The translations under genes and the position numbers were made by a program. 44,409 nt of DNA from an uncultured Corynebacterium sp. (GTDB taxonomy: Bacteria; Actinomycetota; Actinomycetes; Mycobacteriales; Mycobacteriaceae), in assembly GCA_943914355.1 (NCBI GenBank), contig CALUBS010000018.1, forward strand, positions 1 to 44,409. The letters are read 5' to 3'. The notes under the pieces were generated by a model, which did no database searches, was not told where the DNA came from, and saw only the letters and a program-made list of their open reading frames with translations. Below are positions 19,033-28,634 of the stretch, piece after piece (position 1 is the stretch's first letter; the number at the start of each line of letters is the position of its first letter).

Positions 19033-19815
19033 ATGCCAACGATTGTGGCTCTGGTCAAGCATGTACCGGATACGTGGTCCACCAAATCTCTGGAGGATGA
19101 CCACACCCTGGATCGCACCTCCGTGGACAACATCATTGATGAGATTAATGAATACTCCGTGGAACAAGCGCTACGCCTGCGCGATGATAATCCGGATGAA
19201 AACTACCGTGTTGTCGCTTTAACGATGGGCCCCGCACAAGCAGACGAGGCCCTCCGCAAGGCGCTTGCGATGGGTGCAGATGACGCGGTCCTCGTATCTG
19301 ACGACGCACTGGCCGGCGCCGATGCACTGTCTACCGCGTGGACCCTGAACGCAGCGATTAACACGCTAGAGGATGTCCAACTGATCACCTTGGGCAATGA
19401 GGCTTCCGATGCCTCGACCGGAACGCTGGCTGGATTGCTCGCTGAATACCGCCAACTGCCCGCCTTGACCGAGCTGCACCAGGTAGAACTTTCGGGCAGC
19501 GCGGTAAAAGGCAGCCGCGAAGACGCCCGCGGAACCTGGGAGCTCGAGGCCGCCCTTCCTGCGATTGTGTCCGTCACCGATAAGGCTGATAAACCGCGCT
19601 TCCCAAACTTCAAGGGGCTTATGGCCGCTAAGAAGGCAGAAATCACCACATTGAGCGTGGCCGACCTAGACATTGATGCCATTGCACCAACCACGACGGT
19701 CACTTCTTCTTCTAAGCGCCCACCGCGCACGGCCGGCGAGGTTATCTCGGAGCCACAGCCGCAGGATGCTGCGAAGAAGATTGCTGACTTCCTTGCCGCA
19801 AAGAACTTGATTTAG
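19033..19815 (+). CDS. etfB: Electron transfer flavoprotein beta subunit
   Basis: AMP-binding subunit of ETF, which takes electrons from acyl-CoA and related dehydrogenases and passes them toward the quinone pool. The N-terminus [16 protein letters not shown] is the typical EtfB start. The adenine-binding region is [33 protein letters not shown], followed by the recognition-loop area. ATG 19033 is preferred over GTG 19024, which would overlap the GGAAAGGTGA ribosome-binding site. It lies 8 nt before etfA; this pair is the fixAB-like locus next to the cysteine desulfurase in mycobacteria too. Confidence 0.94.
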   Translation: MPTIVALVKHVPDTWSTKSLEDDHTLDRTSVDNIIDEINEYSVEQALRLRDDNPDENYRVVALTMGPAQADEALRKALAMGADDAVLVSDDALAGADALSTAWTLNAAINTLEDVQLITLGNEASDASTGTLAGLLAEYRQLPALTELHQVELSGSAVKGSREDARGTWELEAALPAIVSVTDKADKPRFPNFKGLMAAKKAEITTLSVADLDIDAIAPTTTVTSSSKRPPRTAGEVISEPQPQDAAKKIADFLAAKNLI

Positions 19816-19823
19816 GAGTAGAA

Positions 19824-20765
19824 ATGTCTCACGTTTACGTACTTGTTGAACACGATGCAGACAGCATTCTCCCCGTTACCGGTGAGCTCATTACCGCCGC
19901 ACGCGAATTGGGGACGGTGTCTGCGGTGGTCGTCGGAAAGCAGGCAGATTCCTTCGATGCCGAGCTAGCCGCCCTCGGTGCCGCCCAGGTAGTGCAGGCA
20001 ACGGCGGAGGATTATGACCAGCGCCTGGTGACCCCTGAGGTTGATGCTTTGCACGCCTTGGGCGCAGCCAATCCGGCGCCCATCGTTCTGGCCGCCAGCC
20101 CGACGAATAACGAGATTGCGGGCCGCTTGTCCGCCCGCTTGGCCTCCGGTGCGCTCGTCAATGTGGATTCCATTGCGGTGGATGGGTCTGCAACGATGAC
20201 CATTTTCGGCGGCACCTACGAGACTACTTCGCAGGCCATTGGCAGCTGCCCGATTTATACCCTGCAGCCGGGTTCCGTTGCGGCGGAGCCCCAGCAGGTG
20301 GAAACTCAGGCGGCCCCAATGCCACTGCCTGCGGCAACCGAGAAGGATGTCAAGGTTAATTCCTTTACTCCGGCCGAGAAGTCCGCCCGTCCCGAGCTCA
20401 CCGCAGCCAAGGTTGTGGTTTCTGGCGGCCGCGGCGTCGGCGATAAGTTCGGCGAGATCGTAGAGCCGCTTGCCGATGCCCTCGGTGGCGCCGTCGGTGC
20501 CACCCGCGACGCCGTCGATGAAGGCTTCTACGACGCTACCCACCAGGTGGGCCAGACAGGCGTGACCGTGTCGCCAGATCTCTACATTGGTTTGGGCATT
20601 TCCGGTGCCATTCAGCACACCTCGGGCATGCAGACCTCCGGCACCATCGTGGTGATTAACCAGGACCAAGATGAACCGTTCTTCCAAATCGCCGATCTCG
20701 GCGTCGTCGGAGACCTGCACGAAATCGCCCCAGCTTTGACCGAGGAATTGAAGGCGCGCCAGTAA
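19824..20765 (+). CDS. etfA: Electron transfer flavoprotein alpha subunit
   Basis: FAD-carrying partner of EtfB. At 313 residues it is of normal length. The C-terminal FAD domain is clear: [39 protein letters not shown], then [69 protein letters not shown] ribosome-binding site precedes the ATG. The stop shares one base with the cysteine desulfurase start (TAATG), so the three genes are coupled. Confidence 0.96.
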   Translation: MSHVYVLVEHDADSILPVTGELITAARELGTVSAVVVGKQADSFDAELAALGAAQVVQATAEDYDQRLVTPEVDALHALGAANPAPIVLAASPTNNEIAGRLSARLASGALVNVDSIAVDGSATMTIFGGTYETTSQAIGSCPIYTLQPGSVAAEPQQVETQAAPMPLPAATEKDVKVNSFTPAEKSARPELTAAKVVVSGGRGVGDKFGEIVEPLADALGGAVGATRDAVDEGFYDATHQVGQTGVTVSPDLYIGLGISGAIQHTSGMQTSGTIVVINQDQDEPFFQIADLGVVGDLHEIAPALTEELKARQ

Positions 20766-21880
20766 TGCCGCACTATTTCGACTACGCAGCAACCCAGCCG
20801 ATGCGCCAATCCGCCATCGACGCATGGGTTGCCGCCTCCGGATCGCTCAACTCCAGCGCGCAGTACGCCTCTGGCCGTAGGGCCCGTTCCGTGCTTGACG
20901 ATGCCCGCGAGAAAGTCGCCTCCCTCCTTGGGTGCGAACCCATCGAGGTCATTTTTACCTCCTCTGGCACCGAAGCGGATAATATCGCTATCCAGGGGCT
21001 TTATGCGGCGGGAAATACCAACCGCATCATCTCGACGGATATTGAGCACCCAGCGGTACGCGATACCGTGAGCAAGCTTGCCCAAGGCGGCGCAACCGTG
21101 GACCTGCTCCCTGTGGACCGCAGCGGGCATATCAGCGATGGGGGCGCCTTCGCGGAACCTGCCGATCTTGCCACCTGCATGTGGGCCAATAACGAAACCG
21201 GTGCGATTCAGCCCATCGAGCATCTCGCATCCCTCGCGCAACAATCCGGTATTCCCATGCACGTGGATGCGGTGCAGGTAGCGGGCAAGCTGCCCATCAA
21301 TTTTGCGGAATTGGGCATCACAACGCTTGCCGCCAGCGCCCACAAGTTTGGCGGCCCGCGCGGTATTGGCGTGCTTTTGGCCAAGCGCACCCCTGCGCCG
21401 CAGCCGATTTCCTTCGGCGGCGGGCAAGAACGCGGACTTCGCCCTGGCACGGTAGACGTAGCTAGCGCCTCCGCGCTCGCCGCTGCGTTGGAGGAGTCGA
21501 TCGCAGAAAGCGCTGCCGAGGGCGAGCGCATCGCTGCACTTCGGAGTAAGCTGCGGGATGGGATCCTCTCATCCATCGACAACGTTGTAGTGAATTCCAC
21601 CGAGCCATGCTTGCCGTCGCACCTACACGTTTCTTTCCCCGGCACCGATGGCGATAGCCTCATCATGTTGCTGGACTCGCTGCAGATTGAGGCATCGACT
21701 GGCAGTGCCTGCAGCGCAGGCGTCAACCGCATGTCCCATGTGCTTTCTGCAATGGGTGTCAGCGAGGAAGAAGGAATTGGGTCCCTCCGGTTCACTCTGG
21801 GACGCCTTACTTCCGAAGACGATGTGGATTACGTGCTCGCGCATTTACCAGAGGTCGTCGCCCGAGCCCGCACGGTTTAA
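20765..21880 (+). CDS. Cysteine desulfurase (NifS/IscS type)
   Basis: PLP enzyme that removes sulfur from cysteine for Fe-S clusters and thiolated tRNA. The 371 residues show the PLP-binding K194 in SAHKFGGPRGIG, HVDAVQVAGK with the conserved Asp and Gln, and the persulfide-forming C316 in STGSACSAGVNRMSH. The C316 loop is of the long class I (NifS/IscS) kind. It is coupled to etfA. The 2-thiouridylase gene mnmA, a likely sulfur acceptor, lies 3.4 kb further on in the same orientation. In mycobacteria the two are adjacent, so the genes between are an insertion. Confidence 0.94.
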   Translation: MPHYFDYAATQPMRQSAIDAWVAASGSLNSSAQYASGRRARSVLDDAREKVASLLGCEPIEVIFTSSGTEADNIAIQGLYAAGNTNRIISTDIEHPAVRDTVSKLAQGGATVDLLPVDRSGHISDGGAFAEPADLATCMWANNETGAIQPIEHLASLAQQSGIPMHVDAVQVAGKLPINFAELGITTLAASAHKFGGPRGIGVLLAKRTPAPQPISFGGGQERGLRPGTVDVASASALAAALEESIAESAAEGERIAALRSKLRDGILSSIDNVVVNSTEPCLPSHLHVSFPGTDGDSLIMLLDSLQIEASTGSACSAGVNRMSHVLSAMGVSEEEGIGSLRFTLGRLTSEDDVDYVLAHLPEVVARARTV

Positions 21881-23055
21881 GTATCAGCCCTTTCTTTGGC
21901 AGCATTCCTCCGGGCGGCGATTGCCTGGGCAACGGTCAGTGCCCAGTTCCTATTCTTCGTCGCTAGCGGACCCTGCGGCTCATCGTATTCCCACCGTCCG
22001 TCTTGGAAGAGCCAGATGATATCCCCGCTGTGCGGATCCATGATGTAAAAGGCGCTTTTATCCGTCTTTACGTTGTGGTGGTGCTGGCATAGTGAGGCTA
22101 AATTTCCAGCCGTCGTCTTTCCTCCCTCTGAGAAATCGATCCGGTGGTCTTTTTGGCACCTGTAGGCCGGGCGGTTGCACCCAGGCCAGCGGCACACACC
22201 ATCGCGACCCTCCACATAGGCACCGATGAGCGATGGAGTGGAGTAGGCCGGGCTTACCCTTGCTGCCGCCTGGTCCATGTCCCGGGTAGTGGTCGGTGTT
22301 AGACGGTCAGCGGTATCTGGGTGAACCCACCCGTAGCCATGGATAAATCCTGGAGCCGCTTTTACGTCGCTGGCGCGGTACATATAAAGGTGTACCTGAG
22401 ATTTATCTTCGATGGTTCCGAGGAACAGCTGGGCCAGTGCATCGGCCTTACTGAGTCTGTGCCCTTCCGAAGTACGCTGAACAACCTCGTCAATGAGGAT
22501 GAGTGTATCTTCATCGAACTCTACGTTTAACCCTGCTCGTCCGCCCGCGGTGGGGTAGATGAAATAGGAGTCATTTCGCCCGTCTTCTTCCTCGGATTCC
22601 TTATCACCTGTGGTGTCTGGGGATTCCATGGTGATAAGCCCATTGAGCTTTCGGCGAAGGGCAGCATTTGATGGAAAGTTTTGACCCGGCTTTGTGGGAG
22701 TCAGGTATTTTTCCAATTCGGCGTCTATGCGTTGAAGGACGCCGCTGTCTACCTCGCCAAGTTTGCTTAAGACCGCATCAATGGTGATAAGCCGAGAGAA
22801 GTCGAGGAAGTAGTAGGTTTCCTGCAGCAGTTTTGTGCGTGGCAATTCCTCTAAGCGGTATAGCGCCATGGTGATATCCCTCGTGCGCCGTTCGCTTAAG
22901 CCGGTGCGACCTGCCAGCGTATGACAGGCAATATCGAAATCAGTTTCTAAACCTGGTCGAATTTCCTTCCAGAGTAGGTAGTCGGATTTTCTATTACACG
23001 TGGCACTAACTGCTATTTCATCGTGTGGATCAGTGATGAGGTAGTAGGGTTCCAT
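21877..23055 (-). CDS. DUF222 / HNH endonuclease domain protein
   Basis: A 392-residue protein of the multicopy actinobacterial DUF222-HNH family (related to the mycobacterial 13E12 repeat proteins). The helical N-terminal two thirds end in an HNH nuclease module at residues 288-333: CRWPGCNRP with two Cys ligands, DHRIDFSEGGKTTAGNLASLCQHHHNVK with the catalytic DH and HH. Biological role unknown; these genes behave as accessory, possibly mobile, elements. It points left against the chromosome core, and its stop overlaps that of the cysteine desulfurase by two bases, so there is no terminator space. CGGGGG before the ATG is the only ribosome-binding candidate. Confidence 0.88.
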   Translation of the reverse strand: MEPYYLITDPHDEIAVSATCNRKSDYLLWKEIRPGLETDFDIACHTLAGRTGLSERRTRDITMALYRLEELPRTKLLQETYYFLDFSRLITIDAVLSKLGEVDSGVLQRIDAELEKYLTPTKPGQNFPSNAALRRKLNGLITMESPDTTGDKESEEEDGRNDSYFIYPTAGGRAGLNVEFDEDTLILIDEVVQRTSEGHRLSKADALAQLFLGTIEDKSQVHLYMYRASDVKAAPGFIHGYGWVHPDTADRLTPTTTRDMDQAAARVSPAYSTPSLIGAYVEGRDGVCRWPGCNRPAYRCQKDHRIDFSEGGKTTAGNLASLCQHHHNVKTDKSAFYIMDPHSGDIIWLFQDGRWEYDEPQGPLATKNRNWALTVAQAIAARRNAAKERADT

Positions 23056-23247
23056 GGCGATTATCCCCCGAGTTTCGCACTAAGTGTCTAATGTTCATAG
23101 GTTTACCATAAGTTATCCGTTTGACTCCCGCAAGCCGAAAAGCGAATATGTGTTCTAAATGGTACATTTCCGCAAAACTGGATAGGGGAGTGAAAAATTC
23201 CCACGCGAGGTACGCGTGTTGCAAATGTGGTTAGTGTGAATGATTGT

Positions 23248-23253
23248 TAGACT
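23248..23253 (+). promoter_or_regulatory. -10 box for the leaderless GH25 gene
   Basis: TAGACT in GTTAGACTCT ends 7 nt before ATG 23261. It lies downstream of the alternative ATG 23240 and therefore argues against that start. Confidence 0.55.
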
Positions 23254-23260
23254 CTCGCGC

Positions 23261-24424
23261 ATGACAACTATGAGGGCACTCCGCAAGAGCATCATCGCGG
23301 TTATCGCTGCAGTTGCAGTCACGGTGAGCGGGACCGCTGCCGCGCAGGCAGCATTGGGAAACAGCGCACCGAAAGGCATCGATATTGCTGCCCACCAGCA
23401 CCCCGGTGGCATGCCTATTGACTGGAATAAGGTGAAATATGACGGCCAGTCCTTCGCCTTTGTTAAGGCCACTGAGGGTGGGGACTGGATTAACCCGCAC
23501 TACGTTAAAGATATTCAGGCGGCCAATGCGCACGGCCTGAAGAGTGGCGCATACCACTATGCGCGCCCAGCTGGCGATGCGAAGACGCAGGCGGCCAACT
23601 TTGCGGCGCAGATTGCGTTGGCGCCGAATCAGACGTTGCCGCCGGTGCTTGATATCGAGGTCTCCGAGGGCAAGTCGGCCTCCCAGTTGGAGAGCTGGAT
23701 CGAGGAATTTACCTCCGAACTCAAGCGCCTGACCAACCGCACCCCAATGATTTATACCTACAAGTACTTCTGGATGGGCGAGATGAATAACTCCCAGAAG
23801 TTCTCCAATATGCCACTGTGGTTGGCGGCATACCAGGATGAAGCCCCGGATCCAGTGGGTGGGTGGAAGAACCTGTCCTTCTGGCAGCGCTCTGGATCGG
23901 GCAAGGTCGCTGGTATTCCTACCGATGTGGACTTGAACCTCTTTAATGGCTCGAAGCAGCAGCTAGAGTCTTTTAGCGGCGGCAATTACGTCGATATCGG
24001 CGGCGCGCTCGATAGCCTCGTCCTCGACGATGGTGTGGACCTTAGCTCCGATAGCACGCCGGTGATTGGTGCAATCTTCGCCCTTGCGGCTGGCCTCATT
24101 GCAATGCCCCAGCTTGCCGATGCCGCCAAAGACGCCGGCCTCGATGCCCAGGCTGCTGAGGGCGTGGCGGCCTTTGTGAAGGCCTTGGAAGAGGAAAACG
24201 CTCTACCTCTGAAGCAACTTGGCAAGATGGCGGTTGGTGACTTCACCGTGGGCGACTTGGCGATGCTGCTAGAAAACGCTGGCCATGTCAATGGCGTCGA
24301 CAAAGGCGAGGTCTCTGGAGCTCAGGTAGAAGAAGCTAAGGATGCCGCGAAGAAGGCCGGTGCCGATGTCCCCGACTTCGATGCTAATCAGGTGGCCGAG
24401 CTGCTCAATCGTGTGCTGAAGTAG
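23261..24424 (+). CDS. Secreted GH25 muramidase (lysozyme-like)
   Basis: Peptidoglycan hydrolase of glycoside hydrolase family 25. Starting at ATG 23261 (387 residues) gives a clean Sec signal peptide (basic MRALRKS, hydrophobic IIAVIAAVAVTVSG, cleavage after AAAQA); ATG 23240 would add seven residues. The catalytic domain covers about residues 35-230: KGIDIAAHQ, FAFVKATEGGDW, and the DIE motif in PPVLDIEVSEG, all typical of GH25. The remaining roughly 150 residues are a Cys-free, Ala/Asp-rich helical domain I cannot assign. It may act in wall turnover or against neighbours. Its 3' end overlaps the next, leftward gene by 20 nt. Confidence 0.88.
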   Translation: MTTMRALRKSIIAVIAAVAVTVSGTAAAQAALGNSAPKGIDIAAHQHPGGMPIDWNKVKYDGQSFAFVKATEGGDWINPHYVKDIQAANAHGLKSGAYHYARPAGDAKTQAANFAAQIALAPNQTLPPVLDIEVSEGKSASQLESWIEEFTSELKRLTNRTPMIYTYKYFWMGEMNNSQKFSNMPLWLAAYQDEAPDPVGGWKNLSFWQRSGSGKVAGIPTDVDLNLFNGSKQQLESFSGGNYVDIGGALDSLVLDDGVDLSSDSTPVIGAIFALAAGLIAMPQLADAAKDAGLDAQAAEGVAAFVKALEEENALPLKQLGKMAVGDFTVGDLAMLLENAGHVNGVDKGEVSGAQVEEAKDAAKKAGADVPDFDANQVAELLNRVLK

Positions 24425-25241
24425 CTCCCGCAAGGAATTTTCGGGTCCAGCTTTCATCCTTGAAGTGAGCTGGGACGGCCCCACCTAAGAGTGCCTTTGC
24501 CAGCTGAGCGGCTTGTACCGAACCCTCAGCTGGCAGTTCTGTATCTGAGGCCAGCAAGATGATGTTTCCATACCGGCGCCCTTTGAGCATGGGCGGGTCG
24601 GCGATGACGGCGAGGTGATCGAAAACCTCAGAAAGCCCGGCCAATTCTTTCTTCGCCAACTGGAGGTCCGAGTGATCGCCGCAGTTGGCCACATAAAGGC
24701 CGCCGGCAGACAGGGATGATTTAGCCGCTTGGAAAAACTCCACAGTGGTTAGGTCTTTCGGGGTTTTATCCCCAGCGAAGACATCGCGAATAATGATATC
24801 GCGGCTGGCGGGAAGAAAACCTTCGGTTTCTTTTCGGGCATCGCCGGGGCGGATCTTGACGGTGGGGGAACGGGGGACATCGAAAAGCTCGCGGACCAAT
24901 TCTCCCAGTTTGGCATCGAGCTCGACCACCGTATGGCGGCTGTTCGGCCACAGGTCGGCGAAGTAGCGCGGGAGTGAGCAACCCGCCCCGCCGAGGTGGG
25001 TAACACGCAGTTTATTGGGCGAGACCGTATTAAGGTATTCCACCGCCGCTGCGATCCAGCGCATGTACTCAAAGTCGAGTTCCTGCGGCTCGCCCAGCAC
25101 GATATGGCTGCTAGGAACGCCATTGACGTTAAGGATATAGGCTCCGTCGCGGAATTCATCCGGCACAACCTCGGCGGTGCCGGTGGATATCTCGTAGGTC
25201 CCGGTGATGCCTGACCTGTTCGCAGCTCGCTTTCTACCCAT
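24405..25241 (-). CDS. Spermidine-synthase-fold protein / SAM-dependent methyltransferase-like
   Basis: A 278-residue protein with the Rossmann domain of the polyamine aminopropyltransferase family: LRVTHLGGAGCSLPRYFADLWPNSRHTVVELDAKLGELVRELF binds the nucleotide cosubstrate, and IIRDVFAGDKTPKDLTTVEFFQAAK holds the catalytic-loop Asp. Such proteins in actinobacteria are often annotated spermidine synthase-like or fused-SAM enzymes; whether it makes polyamines is unknown. I chose ATG 25241 (MGRKRAANRSG) over the TTG at 25289, since TAAGCT ends 8 nt before it. Convergent 20-nt overlap with the GH25 gene. Confidence 0.8.
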   Translation of the reverse strand: MGRKRAANRSGITGTYEISTGTAEVVPDEFRDGAYILNVNGVPSSHIVLGEPQELDFEYMRWIAAAVEYLNTVSPNKLRVTHLGGAGCSLPRYFADLWPNSRHTVVELDAKLGELVRELFDVPRSPTVKIRPGDARKETEGFLPASRDIIIRDVFAGDKTPKDLTTVEFFQAAKSSLSAGGLYVANCGDHSDLQLAKKELAGLSEVFDHLAVIADPPMLKGRRYGNIILLASDTELPAEGSVQAAQLAKALLGGAVPAHFKDESWTRKFLAGATSAHD

Positions 25242-25337
25242 GGGATTCAAGCTTAGGGAATGGAATCGATTTAAGCTGCGTTGGGGCAAGGGAGTACACT
25301 TTCGGGCCTGTAGTCGAGGTATTTAAAGGGGAATGCA

Positions 25338-26423
25338 ATGCGAGTATTGGTAGCAATGTCTGGCGGCGTGGACTCATCTGTCGCCGCCGCCCGTGCGGTG
25401 GAGGCTGGCCACGATGTCGTCGGCGTGCACCTGGCCCTGCATAAGGACGCGCAGCAAACGCGCGAAAAGGCCCGCGGCTGCTGTTCGTTGGAGGATTCCG
25501 CCGATGCCCGCCGCATTTGCGATAAGTTGGGCATTCCGTTCTATGTATGGGACTTTTCGGAGGAATTCAAGGAAGAGGTCATCACGGACTTCGTGGATTC
25601 CTATGCCCGCGGTGAAACCCCGAATCCCTGCCTGCGCTGCAATGAGAAGATTAAGTTCCGCGCGCTGCTGCAAAAGGGCATGGCCCTAGGCTTTGATGCC
25701 GTTGCGACCGGCCACTACGCCACCCTTGATGATGATGGCTACATGCGCCGCTCCAAGGATGAGAATAAAGACCAGTCTTATGTGCTCGGCGTTATTTCCG
25801 CTGAGGAGCTGGAGCACTGCTTTTTCCCCATCGGTGATACCCCCAAGCCGCAAATCCGCGAAGAGGCTGCGGCACACGGTTTTTCCACAGCGAAGAAGCC
25901 GGATTCTTATGACATCTGCTTCATTCCAGACGGAAATACCCAGCAGTTCCTTGGATCGCGGATCGGCCTTCGCCCCGGCATGATCGTGGACCAAGAGGGA
26001 ACGGAGCTTAAGGAACATGATGGTGCGTGGAACTACACCATCGGCCAGCGCAAGGGCCTGGACATCAAGGCCCCGGCTGCCGATGGCCGCCCGCGCTACG
26101 TCACCGATATCGACGCCGCAACGGGCACGGTAACCGTCGGCGCGCGCGAGGACTTGGCGGTTACCGCCATCCGGGCCGACCGCCTCAAGTACCTGCACCC
26201 TGGCATGGACGGCGACTTTGAGTGCGAGGTGCAGGTTCGTGCGCACGGTTCCGTAGTGCCGTGCATTGCCCACGTGGACCGCGCCGCTGATTCGATGCGA
26301 TTGGAGCTCAAGGAGCCACTGTCTGGCGTTGCCCGTGGACAGGCTGCGGTGCTGTACTTGCCTTCCCCAGATGACTTGGGCGATATCGTCATCGGTTCCG
26401 GCACCATCTGCGAGACCGTATAA
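25338..26423 (+). CDS. mnmA: tRNA-specific 2-thiouridylase
   Basis: ATP-dependent enzyme that thiolates U34 of Lys, Glu and Gln tRNAs with sulfur relayed from a cysteine desulfurase. The PP-loop MSGGVDSSV is at residues 7-15. The catalytic pair is C101 ([12 protein letters not shown]) and C194 ([12 protein letters not shown]). The middle domain has ATGHYA and KDQSYVLGV, and the C-terminal barrel is complete at 361 residues. AAAGGGG precedes the ATG. The metE-like gene follows with no gap, its ATG directly after this stop. Confidence 0.95.
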   Translation: MRVLVAMSGGVDSSVAAARAVEAGHDVVGVHLALHKDAQQTREKARGCCSLEDSADARRICDKLGIPFYVWDFSEEFKEEVITDFVDSYARGETPNPCLRCNEKIKFRALLQKGMALGFDAVATGHYATLDDDGYMRRSKDENKDQSYVLGVISAEELEHCFFPIGDTPKPQIREEAAAHGFSTAKKPDSYDICFIPDGNTQQFLGSRIGLRPGMIVDQEGTELKEHDGAWNYTIGQRKGLDIKAPAADGRPRYVTDIDAATGTVTVGAREDLAVTAIRADRLKYLHPGMDGDFECEVQVRAHGSVVPCIAHVDRAADSMRLELKEPLSGVARGQAAVLYLPSPDDLGDIVIGSGTICETV

Positions 26424-27340
26424 ATGACCGGATTCGCACTCGGGCCCATGCCCGGCACCTCTATGGCGGAGGCAGCGGACATCATTATGGGCGAGACTGA
26501 GCTTCCCGCCATCCCGCAGCTACCGGAACGCGGGCTGGGCTCCGATTCGGTGGGGCGTACCGCAAGCATGCTCGAGGCCATCACTATCGATCGCGGCCCC
26601 CGTTCGTGGCGCATGACGGCCCGTCCCCAGCTGCTTACTCGCCGCGCGTGGGACCGCCTCGAGCGCGACCTCGATGAGGTGCAGCAGGTGTGGGGAGAGA
26701 CCGTGCCTCGCATCAAAATTCAGGCTCTCGGCCCCTGGTCGCTGGCGGCCAGCATTGAGCTTGCCGATGGCCACCGCGTCCTCACCGATTCCGGTGCCTT
26801 TGCAGAGCTTTCCGATGCCCTGTTGCACGGCATCCGCGCCCACGCTACTGACGTCGCACGCCGCTTCCACGGCGAGGTCGTGGTGCAACTGGATGAACCG
26901 CTGCTTGCCGATGTCATCGCTGGCCGCATTCCAGGAACCACCGACTTTGATTCGATACCCGCCGCCCTGACGAGGTGGCACTCGAGACCCTCCTGCGCTT
27001 TGAGGCGGATTATCTTTATTGTCCGCCGCTGTGGTCGGTGGCTGGGGCCGCGACAACATTCCTCGTTGATGCGCGCTACCGCGACCGCCTTTCTACCCCG
27101 GAGCATTTCGATGGGATGGGCGAGCACCTGTCCGAAGGCCGCCGGGTCGGTGTCGCACTTTCCGGCAAAGACGCGCGGGCCGAGGCGATTTCACTTGCCC
27201 GCCACCTGGACCGCATTGGCATGCCGCGTGAGTTGCTCGTGGATCACTTTGATGTGTTTCCGGCTGGGGCATCGGCAAGCTCATTGCGCTCTGTAACCGA
27301 GACTGCCGCGATCCTCACCCGCGATGCGGGCGACCTTTAA
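26424..27340 (+). pseudogene. MetE/UroD-fold (methionine synthase-like) gene with one frameshift
   Basis: The first 180 or so codons (26424 to about 26966) read as a cobalamin-independent methionine synthase-like protein: GPMPGTSMAEAADIIMGE, ELPAIPQLPERG, KIQALGPWSLAAS, VVVQLDEPLLADV. The rest (about 26966-27340) continues in the -1 frame as LETLLRFEADYLYCPPLW ... FDVFPAGASASSLRSVTETAAILTRDAGDL. One base is missing near 26962-26970, most simply a C in the CCC run of GCCGCCCTGACG. As read, the first frame runs on to 27298 with unrelated sequence. The gene is normally intact between mnmA and ligA in this order. Either a true pseudogene or a sequence error. Confidence 0.8.
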
Positions 27341-27628
27341 GCGGCGCGCACGAGGCTATCTGTCTTCGGAGACTTTTCACTGTGATCTGTGTAAATACGC
27401 CAGGCGACGGCGCCCATGTGTAGGGAACAAGCGGTTACGAGAGCGTACCACCATCCGGTAGTTGACTTCCCTGTACCACGGAACTGCGTTACCAATGAAG
27501 GCGATTATGACGATGCTGATAATCGCTGACGCGATAAGCATCCCCGGGGAAGATGGTTTTTTGAGCGCTTTCCACGTGCCCCAGACTTCGGATGCGGTGA
27601 TGGCGGCAAGGATTAGGGTGGTAATCAT
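27337..27628 (-). pseudogene. Small two- or three-helix membrane protein gene, probably frameshifted
   Basis: From ATG 27628 (behind AAGGAA) the protein begins MITTLILAAITASEVWGTW, then a second helix MLIASAIISIVIIAFIGNAV. The frame then gives an Arg-rich, non-membrane tail ending at 27377. In the +1 frame the same region reads GWWYALVTACSLHMGAVAWR followed by a polar end and a stop at 27337, a far better continuation. The shift falls around 27455-27485 and corresponds to one extra or two missing bases. I do not recognise the family. It starts 9 nt after the serine hydrolase stop, so it is the third gene of that leftward operon. Confidence 0.6.
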
Positions 27629-27637
27629 TGGAATTCC

Positions 27638-28634
27638 TTAAATCTCATCGAATAGCGCTTGGGCGAGGTCACTAGTCCACATCGGAGTGTCATTATTGGC
27701 GAAGGCTGCGCGCTTATTTTCCGGATCTATGATGAGCATTGTGGAGTAGCCACCCGTTCCGCCGTCGTGCCAGAAGCTTTGGTTGTCTTCGCTTTTGCCA
27801 GCCATAGGCCATATCGCCGTTATCCATAATCCACTCAGCGAAAGCTGCCATGTCATGTGCAGTCGATCGTATTGCGCCCGCTGCGGCATTGCTGCCTTCC
27901 ATCTCCCATGGATCGGCCTCCCGGCCGGTGGCAGTAAGGCCCCGTGGGGCATCATCGGGGACAGATCCTGGGGTCATGAGGTAGGTCTCCGTCATTCCGG
28001 CAGGTTGAAAGATTCTCTCCTGAAGCAGGTCTTCATAGGCTGAATCGGCAGCCGTTTCCAGGAGGTGGCCGAGTAGTCCATATCCCATATTGGAATAAGT
28101 CTCTGTTCCACGATCTTTAAGATCCGCTTCGGTGGCGGCATCGAGGATATCTTGGGTGGTCTCACCTGCGTAGGGATTAGCACCAGTGACCGCCGTGATT
28201 GCATCAGCGAAAATATTCCCTTGTGCTAGCCGGGGCAATCCCGAGGTGTGGTTGAGCAACTCTTGTACCGTGACCTCGGAAATGGGTGCTTGGCCAACAT
28301 CCAGTACATCGCCCACGATAGTATCAAGGCTTATCTTTCCTTCTTCCACAAGCTGATGAGCTAATTCTCCGGTGAACATCTTGGTTACCGAACCGATTTC
28401 TACCTCGGTGTGTTCATCTGAGCCAAGTCCCGCGAAGGTGGCTTTCCCTTCGTGCAGCGTGAAGGCGATGAGATTATTGAAACCCGGTTCGGTGTGATTG
28501 CGCAGTGTGGCGGATAGAGTGGCGTCGCCTGTTTCAGTGGTGGCCACAGCGATCCGCCGCGGCCCAATCAAGAGTAAGAGGGCCGCTGTCATGATGGTGG
28601 CGGTGATGGCTAGCGCCATTTTTCGCTTTCGCAT
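27638..28634 (-). pseudogene. Secreted serine hydrolase (class C beta-lactamase-like) gene with one frameshift
   Basis: Penicillin-binding-protein/class C beta-lactamase fold. The N-terminal frame (28634 to about 27805) has a signal peptide or anchor (MALAITATIMTAALLLLIG), the nucleophile motif S82-x-x-K85 in GSVTKMF, and Y180-S-N182 in ETYSNMGYG. The C-terminal part, with the third motif SFWHDGGTGGYSTML and the end TSDLAQALFDEI, lies in the +1 frame (stop at 27638). The junction is in MAYGW...GKSEDNQ near 27795-27810 and needs one base removed or two added. Its start shares one base with the regulator stop, so the pair is coupled. Substrate unknown; a peptidase or esterase on the cell surface is plausible. 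Confidence 0.82.

Noticed and set aside
25242..25289. Longer form of the spermidine-synthase-like gene from TTG 25289
   Set aside because: No ribosome-binding site, and the -10-like box lies downstream of that start.
26966..27810. Programmed ribosomal frameshifting as the reason for the split frames
   Set aside because: The three genes are unrelated, none shows a classic slippery heptamer plus downstream structure, and the shifts go in different directions.
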